Of a stretch of DNA of 64,000 nt, positions 1 to 8,500 are shown one piece after another (position 1 is the first letter of the stretch; each line of letters opens with the position of its first letter). Where the stretch lies: assembly GCA_951394045.1 (NCBI GenBank), contig OX595994.1, forward strand, positions 868,001-932,000, written 5' to 3'. A program made the translations under genes and the position numbers. The DNA is from Nitzschia sp. DOCU1 (taxonomy: Eukaryota; Bacillariophyta; Bacillariophyceae; Bacillariales; Bacillariaceae). The notes below the pieces were generated by a model. The model worked only from the letters and a program-made list of their open reading frames with translations, was not told where the DNA came from and ran no database searches.

Positions 1-413
1 CGTTAAGATTCCTTCCCCGATTGCCTCTCGTTAGGGCACAGTGGCAACAAATAAGTGCAGCCTCTTAATAATACTGGGTTTGGTGCTAACTACTGTGCGT
101 CGATTGCTTCGGCCGCCCTACTAATACAATGGCGGGGGGATGCGGATACCGGTATCAATCGGATTGGTCCAATCCGGCATCACTCCATTGTACTCTATGT
201 ACATTCGAACATATGCAATATAATACTGACTTTACATACTCAATGTACACGTCACAAAAATCGCGACTACGGACGCATGACAAAAACCAAAAATCGCGAC
301 TACAAACAAATAAATGTGGATCGCAACAGAAGTCACGGCCAAACAAATTGCGAAACTTTAGCTGAACTCTTGTTGCCATAACCTGGGCGAAACATCAAAC
401 ATATTCGAGTACC
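1..413. other. Upstream region of the receptor-like ADP-ribosyltransferase
   Basis: No convincing gene is visible here. The stretch holds two copies of a 16-base direct repeat at 255-270 and 288-303, 33 bases apart. The frame of the downstream gene is open back to a TGA at 363-365, but no ATG lies between that stop and the ATG at 414. If the downstream receptor has a signal peptide, its exon should lie here or beyond the left edge. Confidence 0.4.
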
Positions 414-3400
414 ATGTGCGACGATGGCAATCCCACCACGTACTGGCAGACCAATGTCAGCGACGCCATCGCAATCGCAGGAATATTCGGTTATGACGAC
501 TGGGGTGACTATATTTTCGACTTTACTTTCCAACTTATCCATGAGGGCTGGTTTGACTACGTTGACCCTGGCCTTGCAACTCAGACATGGCTCTACGCCA
601 CTGCCGTTCCGGAACGCCACGAATGCGATGAATCTGCGGTTGTCAAAGCGTACTGGCAATTGCGCGGAATGCACGGTATCGTAGGTGCTCGGTGCTCGGG
701 TAGTTCGAGGTCCATCGCAAGGATTTCATCTCTTGAAAATGTTCCTCAAGTTTCACCGTCGTCCACGTCGTCTACATTGAGCGACAAGGAGGAGTTTCCT
801 GATTTCTCCCGCCTCGTTGCCCCAGATGATGGGCATGGAGAAGTCGGAGCCGTTGTGGCGATGCTCCGGTCGTTCGGTTGGAAACGAGTGAGCATTCTTA
901 GTACCAATAATCAGTTCTCCCAGGACTGGACCACCGAGTTCCGTGGGCTCTGGATAGAAGAAGAAGACGATGACGCCAGCGAAAGATGGAATGGTGTCGT
1001 AGTTCATTCCAACACCCTTCGACTGACGCAAGATGGATCCTTGGACGTGGATTTCGCAAGGCAGGCACTTGAGGCTGTACCCGCTGAAGACTCCCCAAAC
1101 AATTCAAGAATCATACTACTCGTGGCACACGATGGTGCGGCCTTTGAATTGCTGAAGCTTGCGGATTCCATGAACTTTCAACCTGGTTTTGGTACAATCT
1201 GGGTTGGTCCTTCAGCTTGGACTGGTAAAATCATACCAGATGATCTCGCGATGGGGAAGATATCAAACTTCCCAGGCTATGGCTATCTTGGCGTTACTCC
1301 TTTGCGATACAAGGGACAGCGGCAGTCGGACTTTCTGCAGTTGCTGCAGACCTGGCAAGCACAAAAAAATCGGGCTTCATGGGGTGGCGACAAGTTTCCA
1401 ACTTTTGCTGCGGAGACAGTAGACTCCATTTTAGCAATGACAACGGCACTATTGCGTACTCCAAAGGAGAAAAGAAACGACGGATTCTCTGTTGTTCGCG
1501 AACTTCGAAATCTTGAGTTCGAGGGCATGAGTGGTCCTGTTTCGTTTACAGAAAATGGGGATCGCGAAGATCCAAAGTTTGCCATCATTCAGGGAGCATA
1601 CGGGAACGATACTTGGGTGGAAATTGGTGCCACGGGAGTCGACGGAGTTTCTTCTTTCATAGATCTAAAGTTGGCTTGCTTTCCGGGTCTGACGTGCGGC
1701 GTCATCCCAAAGGATTCCAACCCCCTACCAAAGGACAAACTGGAAGGATGGGTACTCGGCACCATTATTCCCATCGCCATCCTATTGCTCGGCCTGGCAG
1801 CTAAGTATTGGGCAAGTACCCGGTCCAAACGAAAAATCAAGGCCGAGCTGAAAGCGTTCCGTGATTCGGTAGTTGCCACACGAGCCGTCAAGCAAATGTA
1901 CATTCCTTGGACTTCGTCGGAATTGAGTGGCGACAACCCCGTGATGAATTCAGAGACCGTGTCGTCGTTGCCACCTTCGCCTCCGCCACCGCAAGTGGAA
2001 TGGCATTGGCAAGAGACCCCATTCAAGATGAATTTGCACTTGGCTTGCGATGTCGCCGATTACCATGGTTGTTGGGTGAAGTATTCCAGCGAGAGTAACG
2101 CCAAGCTAGAGACGGCATACCAGCAAAGCAAAAAATTATGTTCGCCCCTGAAGGGCTATAGTGTGAACTTTGAAACCATGGAGCAGAAAAATGAGAGCAC
2201 TGGTTTTCCAAGGGCCGTGCGGCGCATTGTTGACGTCGCCAGTGATGCCACTAATCCTGCCGATGATGTCTGTACCTCTGGTAGCACTTGCGACATTGAT
2301 TATTCGGCTGCTCGCTATGGCACTCGGCTGCCGAAAGAAATCTGCAACGAGCCTCAAATGGTGCTTCTGCCAGGAGATATTGTCCAGGTCTCTAACAACC
2401 GGCCGGATGGCTTGGCATTTGGAACCAAGGTAACGCATCTCGTTGAATCTCGCATTTGCCTTCACCGACTCTATCTTCTCACATATATCCTTTCTTCCAG
2501 CTGTTCAGTGCCAACGAGGATCTCGAGAGGGAAATTCTTGCTTCACTGTCATCTAAGTCTTCAGAAGAGGAAGTGGCTTGTGTGACCGCCAATTCTGGTT
2601 GGTTCGAATTAGACGCTACAAGAGTTCCTAGCAGTGACGACTTGAAACCACTCAAAGCCAACGTCGGGGACACTGCAGTCCTGGATCCCCCTGACACGTG
2701 GGAAACGGTTGTCAATCCCACCGTCGCTCAACTTCACGAAATCAAAACGACCGACACCGAATACAATGGCCTGGCTAACGCCTTTTTGTCGACTTTGAGT
2801 CGCGATCGCGTGAAGATTCTCAAGATCCAAAGAGTGCAAAATCTGGCCATGTGGCAGTCTTATGTTGTCAAGCGGCAAACAATCTGCTATCGTGACAATG
2901 CCGATCCAACCGACAAGCGCGCTCTCGGAAGGGTTGAAAAGCGCTGGCTATATCATGGGACAAACGTCGAGATCTTGGACAAGATTCTCCAACAAGGCTT
3001 CAACCGGTCCTTTTGCGGTAAGAATGCCACCGTTTATGGCAAAGGAGTCTATTTCGCACGAGACGCTTCGTATTCGGTCAATCGAACGTATGCCGTCCCA
3101 GATCGTCAGGGTAACCAGTATATCATGGCATGTCGCGTTGTTGTTGGCGAATATTGCGTGGGCAAGCTCAATGCGATCACACCTGATGTCCGCGACGCAA
3201 AGACGCATACACTGTTTGACTCCACAGTCGACTTGCTTACGAACCCTTCCATTTTCGTTACGTATCACGATGCTCAGGTAAATAATAACGCTGAGGCGAT
3301 TGTTCAGCGCCGAGAGGAAAAGTCACTCACATTCGTTCCGTTCCCTCCCTCTTGACCTCCAGGCATATCCCGAGGTAAGCAAACCACCCCCGAGTTAAGT

Positions 3401-3503
3401 TTGCATGATAATGTCCGGAATCCATGTCTCAATTCGTCCTTCTTGCCCTGCTCTCGATCTTTTTGCATGAGTCAAGTACATCATCAAGTTCAAACAAATT
3501 TGA
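414..3503 (+). CDS. Receptor-like ADP-ribosyltransferase: ANF-type ligand-binding domain, TM, WWE, PARP catalytic domain
   Basis: Four exons (414-2429, 2501-3277, 3363-3374, 3477-3503) encode 943 residues. Residues 10-400 resemble the ANF/periplasmic-binding-protein type 1 receptor domain, with GARCSG, PQVSPSSTS and a FxRLVAPDD stretch. A hydrophobic segment at about 445-466 is followed by basic residues (SKRKIK), as in a type I membrane protein. Residues 525-605 look like a WWE domain, which in known proteins binds ADP-ribose units. The C-terminus is a PARP-type catalytic domain with LYHGT (His824), GKGVYFA (Tyr856) and NPSIFV (Ile923 where poly-ADP-ribosylating PARPs have Glu). This H-Y-I triad predicts mono-ADP-ribosylation. 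All splice sites are GT-AG and keep frame; exon 3 has only 12 bases. The spliced end, AYPEYIIKF, matches the usual PARP ending. The ATG at 414 gives no signal peptide, so the N-terminus is probably incomplete. Confidence 0.82.
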
Positions 3504-4004
3504 GATCTTCGCAATCAACTCCTCAAACAGCGTATATTGATCTGCATTGGTATTGCAGATTTTCGAAACCGGTAGAGATACCATACTACTAACGCAGCGA
3601 AGTATAAACCCGACAGCTTCCGGCGTAGAGAACGATGAAGTAGTTACTGAGGACGTGAGAAGTGATCAAACACGACGACGCATCGCATCGCTGCCTTGTT
3701 GTATGCATATGCTGGAAGCGCTCGTGGGAGAGTGGACCTCACTTAGATAGGAAGGCTGGCTGGCGCCAACCACATGGATGCCCAATGCCAAATGCGAGCC
3801 AGGCAAACCTAGTTTTGAAAATTCGTCTCCTCTCGAAAATGGAAGCAAAATCGCGAGCGCTCCCCGCCCATCTTCGGTGGCACGAAATCGGCAAGATCCA
3901 CAAAAGCAAACCCCTTCTTTCTCTTCTACGTAGTATCCTCCTGTATAGCCGCTGCATCAAAGCCAAACTTACGAGTCGACAGGAGCAGCCAAGGCGCTGT
4001 TATC
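3504..4004. other. Intergenic, no gene seen
   Basis: This stretch lies between two genes on the same strand, so it should hold the 3' UTR of the ADP-ribosyltransferase gene and the promoter and 5' UTR of the aldolase-like gene. Short open frames here begin with non-ATG codons or lack protein-like composition. I see no RNA gene or repeat. Confidence 0.4.
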
Positions 4005-5072
4005 ATGAATGTTTCTCGGCGCAAACTACAACGCGGGTTGCCCATTCTGTCGCCAAATCATGGGCGAGTGCGATCTTTGAGTAGGATAAGCGGTTCGACA
4101 ACAAATATGTTTCGAGGTGTGTATCCTATTGTTGTCACACCGTTTTGCGATGACCCTGGGGAATCCATCGACTTTCCGAGCTTTCGACGATGTCTCTCGT
4201 TCCTGCATCAAACGGGCGTTTCGGGTGTTACCGTGGCAGGCGTCCTGGGCGAATCCAATCGATTGACGGACTGGGAACGACAAAGACTAGTTGAAACCGC
4301 CTCGGACGAGATTCGGCAAAGTGGCCACAAGCTCAAGTTGTGCGTGGGAACGACGCATACGGGAACTGCCGCCACAGTGGCACTGAGTCAAATGGCAAGA
4401 GACTGCGGTGCCGATGGAGTCATGATATCGCCAACCAAACCACAATTTGGAGCGCAGCCTTCAGACAATGATATTTTGCAACTATACACTCGGGTGGCGG
4501 AAGCGTGCCCGGATCTTTCTATCATTGTTCAGGACCTTCCGTCGCTCACAGGCGTTTACATGTCGACAAGTCTTTTGGCTCAAATCGCCAGCACCGTTCC
4601 TACCGTCGCCTCCATCAAATTAGAGTCTCCACCGACCATTCAACGAATCGAAGCACTTCATGAAAATGCACTTTTTCGAGAAAGTGGTTCTACAATACTA
4701 TGTGGTTTGGGGGCCTTGTATGCTGGCTTTGATTTGAAGCACGGAGTGGATGGGTTCATGACGGGCTTTGCCTTTCCAGAAATACTAGTCGCCATGATGA
4801 ATAAAGCAAAGGAACAGGACGAAGATGCTTACTTAAGCTTATATCGAAAATATCTGGATTTGATTGTCTTTGAGCAACAGCCTGGTGGACTTGCGATTCG
4901 AAAAGAAATCTATCGCCGGCGGAAGCTCATTGACAGTGGCGTCCTACGCAGCCCAGGCGGTGCGATTACTCCAATTTTACAAAAGGCGGTCGATGAGCAG
5001 CTGCACCGTTCCTTTCCTGGTATTGATCTCTCCAAACCAATACCAAGGGAGTATCTTATGGCACCCTACTAA
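4005..5072 (+). CDS. DapA/N-acetylneuraminate lyase family aldolase-like protein
   Basis: A single exon encodes 355 residues with a (beta/alpha)8 aldolase signature. The family start is FRGVYPIVVTPF at residues 36-47, the glycine loop is GVLGES at 79-84, and the Schiff-base lysine is in ASIKLE (Lys205). In dihydrodipicolinate synthase the loop reads GTTGE and the proton-relay Tyr sits in a YNVP-like motif. Here the loop lacks both Thr residues and the second motif reads QDLP (176-179), with no Tyr. The fold and lysine chemistry are therefore likely, but the lysine-biosynthesis reaction is not. The first 35 residues are Arg- and Ser-rich and could be an organelle presequence; a second Met at 35 sits right at the domain edge. 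Substrate unknown. Confidence 0.75.
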   Translation: MNVSRRKLQRGLPILSPNHGRVRSLSRISGSTTNMFRGVYPIVVTPFCDDPGESIDFPSFRRCLSFLHQTGVSGVTVAGVLGESNRLTDWERQRLVETASDEIRQSGHKLKLCVGTTHTGTAATVALSQMARDCGADGVMISPTKPQFGAQPSDNDILQLYTRVAEACPDLSIIVQDLPSLTGVYMSTSLLAQIASTVPTVASIKLESPPTIQRIEALHENALFRESGSTILCGLGALYAGFDLKHGVDGFMTGFAFPEILVAMMNKAKEQDEDAYLSLYRKYLDLIVFEQQPGGLAIRKEIYRRRKLIDSGVLRSPGGAITPILQKAVDEQLHRSFPGIDLSKPIPREYLMAPY

Positions 5073-5717
5073 AGTACTGTGAGCTCTAGATATGTGATAT
5101 AGATCTTAGTAGCATCGAATTTGACTTCTAGATGTTTTTCCAGTTCAATGCGGCAACAAGAAGTGCTACTAGTATATCCCGAGGATGACTATTACCGTAC
5201 AGGAATCAACAAACGCTTCATTCTCTGAAATTCATCAGACATTTCGCTTTACTTTTGTGTTTGCACACAGCAAGCTACTCTAAGGCCCACTGCTACGTGA
5301 ATTTCGATTTTGGTATGGAAGGGCTCCCTGCAGCTTCGCCCTTCTTTGATGTCTTCCTTTACCAACATACAGGAGGGAGATCCGCCTGGAGACAGCAAAC
5401 CGCTTCACTCGATGGCGTACTGTCGATTCCAATCCTCTCTCGCCCAAGTACGAGATGACGCTGGCGTCTCTCGGTGTCAACATAACAATAAGAGGGCGCA
5501 CCAGAACACAGAGAGAGAGACGCAGCGGCAACCAGGGGAAGATCCTCTCCCTAGGATATGCACAACCGGTAGCTACACCATACTCTGGTCCATAGACCGA
5601 AGATTGCGAAAGCTACTTCAACACAGTCCTAGTAAGCTGCAGTGCACGGGGAAAGCAATAATTTCGCTCTATTACGTCTTCCTGCTGGGATGGCTGGCAC
5701 AGTACCAGGTAGTCTCG
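5073..5717. other. Intergenic with a dispersed-repeat copy
   Basis: This lies between the 3' ends of two convergent genes. It contains one copy of a repeat found again in inverted orientation near 39.1 kb (see 5365-5437), and a short TGTGT-TTGC-ACACA hairpin near 5255-5270. Open frames across it are low-complexity and share sequence with the repeat rather than with any protein family I recognise. Confidence 0.5.
5365..5437 (+). repeat. Dispersed repeat, copy A
   Basis: About 73 bases that match the reverse complement of 39104-39179 at roughly 80 percent identity by eye. Shared blocks include GGAGGGAGATCCGCCT, CTTCACTCGA and CGATTCCAATCCTC. A partial third copy lies at 39379-39427. No terminal repeats or coding capacity are visible, so its class is unknown. 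Confidence 0.65.
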
Positions 5718-6503
5718 TTAGGTGCCCTTGAACAATGGCCCAAACGTAACGAGCCAAAAGAATACATACGCCAGATAATATAGCCAGCTCACGTTAAAGC
5801 GAACAAACTGGCGGTAATTCCGTCGACCAATACAAGTCCCCATCCACACGCAGTGATGATCGTAGCCTGCAATGCACACATTACAATCGGGACAATGTGC
5901 CCCATCGGGTGGTTGGTAGACTTGACAAAAGTCACACCATCGCCATTGACTAGCTTCCGAGGACGAAACTGTGGCAGGCACTTGCTTGTGAAGGCAAATG
6001 CCGGGATCCCGTAGCGAAACATCGGTTAACAGGTAGGTGCTCGCCCCGAAAAAGATAAAGCAAAACACCACCGACCCAGGACCAAGAACCATGGCCTTAT
6101 TAATGCAAAAATGGGTCACCACTGCCAGGATCAGCCAAACACAAGTAGGACCGAACCACTGAGGACCTAGCACTCCCCAGCCAGAAGTTTGAAAGTATTC
6201 GGGAAAGAAGATTTGCATGTTTCCGATAGGCTGCATGTGAATCAATCCATTCAAATAGTCTTGCGGCGGTCCTTCCAGGGCATGCATTGCCGTGTTTGTA
6301 CCGGAGGATTCCCCATTACCGCGACCATTACCGCGACCCCCAGCACGCAATAAAGACCCCCCGCCCACTTCCTCTTCGTCTCCCGTGTCTAGTTCCATGG
6401 GTTCAATCTTTCGGCCGTTCGGCTGCTGACTGTCGTCGGGTCCCCCACTTGCGGGCATCTGCCCGTTCTCCATCTGTCCTATTGTGTCCAGCATATCCAT
6501 CAT
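5718..6503 (-). CDS. DHHC-type protein S-acyltransferase
   Basis: A single exon encodes 261 residues. The cysteine-rich domain runs from Cys190 to about 230 with CDFC, HCPDCNVC and the catalytic DHHC at 215-218, followed by the usual CxGxxNYRxF-like stretch. Such enzymes transfer palmitate from acyl-CoA to cytosolic cysteines, commonly at Golgi, ER or vacuole membranes. Two membrane spans lie before the domain (about 117-135 and 141-160) and one after (about 239-258). The protein stops right after this third span, whereas family members usually have a fourth span and a cytosolic tail. The N-terminal 75 residues are acidic and Gly-rich, without recognised motifs. The gene converges on the upstream aldolase-like gene. 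The enzyme assignment is firm; the substrate is unknown. Confidence 0.88.
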   Translation of the reverse strand: MMDMLDTIGQMENGQMPASGGPDDSQQPNGRKIEPMELDTGDEEEVGGGSLLRAGGRGNGRGNGESSGTNTAMHALEGPPQDYLNGLIHMQPIGNMQIFFPEYFQTSGWGVLGPQWFGPTCVWLILAVVTHFCINKAMVLGPGSVVFCFIFFGASTYLLTDVSLRDPGICLHKQVPATVSSSEASQWRWCDFCQVYQPPDGAHCPDCNVCIAGYDHHCVWMGTCIGRRNYRQFVRFNVSWLYYLAYVFFWLVTFGPLFKGT

Positions 6504-7058
6504 CTTTTCCAGGGCGTTCAGTAAATTTTTTCAATTCTAGAAACAGGATAAGTTCGCTTTATCAACAGGTAGACGTTGATGTATGATTTCGCCGAGCTTG
6601 AAACGCGAGAATACCACGAGAAAAGCCGAAGGGTCAGCAGAGGTCATTTTGAATTCGGCCATTGTCATCTATCCGAGCGGCCAATCCCCACTCCGACACG
6701 CGGAAGGAGAACGGCGAACTCTCTCAAGGACGGATATCTGCCCGCCAGTGTCCGAGACTTCGATCCCTTCGACTGGAACCACCATCCCACGTCACGCATG
6801 TCGGGGCGTCTTGCCGCCTCCCTCCATGCTGGGGACCACCCACCACCATTCTTTTTCCCTCCACTCCCACAATCTTTGTTTTCGTCGCGGATCTCTGCCT
6901 TCCAAAACGACGAAATCCGACATCATCTTTGTTCTTACAATTGTGTCTGCTGCAACTCTGCTTCTTGTCAAAGATAGACGAGACATTGTTACATAGCAAA
7001 CCAAACGATTGCCATCTATTGAAAGTCGCAGCGTTATTTCCAATACCTGTCTTCCATA
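6504..7058. other. Divergent promoter region
   Basis: This stretch separates the starts of the DHHC enzyme (minus strand) and the nucleolar RRM protein (plus strand), so it should carry both promoters. Several overlapping open frames of 90-140 codons cross it in different frames, none with a recognisable protein. No TATA element or repeat stands out. Confidence 0.45.
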
Positions 7059-8382
7059 ATGTCGAAAACGCTCCACCGTAATCTTCAAGCCAAAATGGGC
7101 GGTCTACAGGGTAGGTTGGTGGAGGGCGGGCGGGCTAATACCAATATCGACACACACCATGGCTTTGTGATTCACTTGTGTGTCTCCTTTATTCGTTTAT
7201 CGTTCAGGTCCAGAATGGGATAGCAGTGACGAGGAGGAAGCCGAGCAGCAAGTGGTGAAATCGAAAACGACCAAGGTGTCAAAGAAAACTTCTACCAAAG
7301 ACGGTGCCAAACAATCGAAAAAGGCCGGCAAGAAGAATGATAAGGAGGCCAACAAGGAAGACGAAACAGAAAAGGATGCAACTGTTTTGTACATTGGTCA
7401 TTTGCCAATTGAGTTTGAAGAACGAGACCTCAAAATCTTTTTGCAACAGTTCGGCAAGGTGGTGAATCTTCGGATAAGTCGATCGGTGAGCACTGGAAAT
7501 TCTCGTGGATATGCCTTTGTGCGATGGGAAGATGCCGAGACGGCTCGAATCGTTGCCGATACGTTGCAAGGATACTTTGTGGGGCAGCGTCGTTTGATCT
7601 GTCATTTGGTGCCGAATCCTCCCAAGGGAATGTTCTTTCACACCGACAAGGTCATTGACAGACGCAAAATACGCAACAAGGCAGCAGAGAAGCAGCGTAG
7701 CCGCGAATTGGCGAATGTTGGAAAGTTGAAGGAAATTACAGCCAGATTGGTGCAACGGGAGCGAAAGAAGCGAGGCAAGTTTGCAGCGTTGGGTATTGAT
7801 TATGACTTTCCGGGGTACGAAGCTAGTCAGATGAATGTCGACGAGAATGAGGACAGCAACGTGGCAACGAAAGGAGAGAATGACGATAAAGATGCGACTC
7901 CTAAATCGTCGGACAAGAAAGTGAAGAGACGGAAAGACTCGGTAGATAGTATCGGCTCAGCCTCTTCTGAGTCGCGAAAGCGAAAGGATTCTGTGGGAAG
8001 CGAAGGGTCGGCGAGCAAAAAGTCCAAGCGTAAAGACTCGGTCGGAAGTGAAGCCAGTGCTCCAGACTCTAGCAGCAAGAAGGAAAAGAAAGAGCGAAAG
8101 GATTCTATTGGAAGCGAAGGGTCGGCGAGCAAAAAGTCCAAGCGCAAAGACTCGGTCGGAAGTGAAGCCAGCGCCCCACACTCTAGCAGCAAGAAGGAAA
8201 AGAAAGAGCGAAAGGAATCCGTTGGAACTGAAGCGTCTCCGGCTGTCAAAGGAAAGACTAGAACAGCTGAGGTCGAGTCCACACCCACCAAGAAGAAGCC
8301 TGTAGAGGAGAAAGTCGTTCAGTCCGAAAAGAAGAGCAAAAAGGAAAAGAAGAACAAGAAACGACGACAGTCGGCTCCCTAA
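7059..8382 (+). CDS. NIFK/Nop15-like nucleolar RRM protein
   Basis: Two exons (7059-7110 and 7208-8382, 97-base intron) encode 408 residues. One RRM lies near residues 78-155, with VLYIGHLP as RNP2 and SRGYAFVRW as RNP1. It is followed by the family's basic stretch NPPKGMFFHTDKVIDRRKIR. This layout matches human NIFK and yeast Nop15, which act in 60S ribosome maturation in the nucleolus. The ATG at 7059 is chosen because splicing joins MSKTLHRNLQAKMGGLQ to the acidic GPEWDSSDEEE segment in frame. The C-terminal third is Lys/Ser-rich and made of 38-residue tandem units containing RKDSVGSE. In NIFK the phosphorylated tail binds the Ki-67 FHA domain; a similar phospho-tail role here is inference. 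Confidence 0.85.
7981..8232 (+). repeat. 114-base in-frame tandem repeat in the nucleolar protein tail
   Basis: Units start at 7981, 8095 and 8209; the third is partial. Each full unit is 114 bases or 38 codons and encodes Ser/Lys/Glu-rich sequence with SVGSE or SIGSE motifs. The first two units are nearly identical at the nucleotide level, suggesting recent expansion. Confidence 0.85.
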
Positions 8383-8500
8383 TCCTTCCATCTGTTAAAT
8401 GAATGACTAATGCATAGTAAAACTTTTCCACAATGCACTTGTGCGAGTTATTCTTCCCTTTTATAAGGTTATGGACACTTCTATCCACACGGTCAAACTA

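Noticed and set aside
255..303. Direct repeat of 16 bases
   Set aside because: Only two copies 33 bases apart are present. This is too little to call an array or element.
2940..3503. Reading the ADP-ribosyltransferase as a bacterial-toxin-like enzyme
   Set aside because: The WWE domain, H-Y-I triad and intron structure place it with eukaryotic PARPs.
5310..5783. Plus-strand open frame over the dispersed repeat
   Set aside because: Its similarity to a frame near 39 kb is due to the shared repeat, not to a conserved protein.
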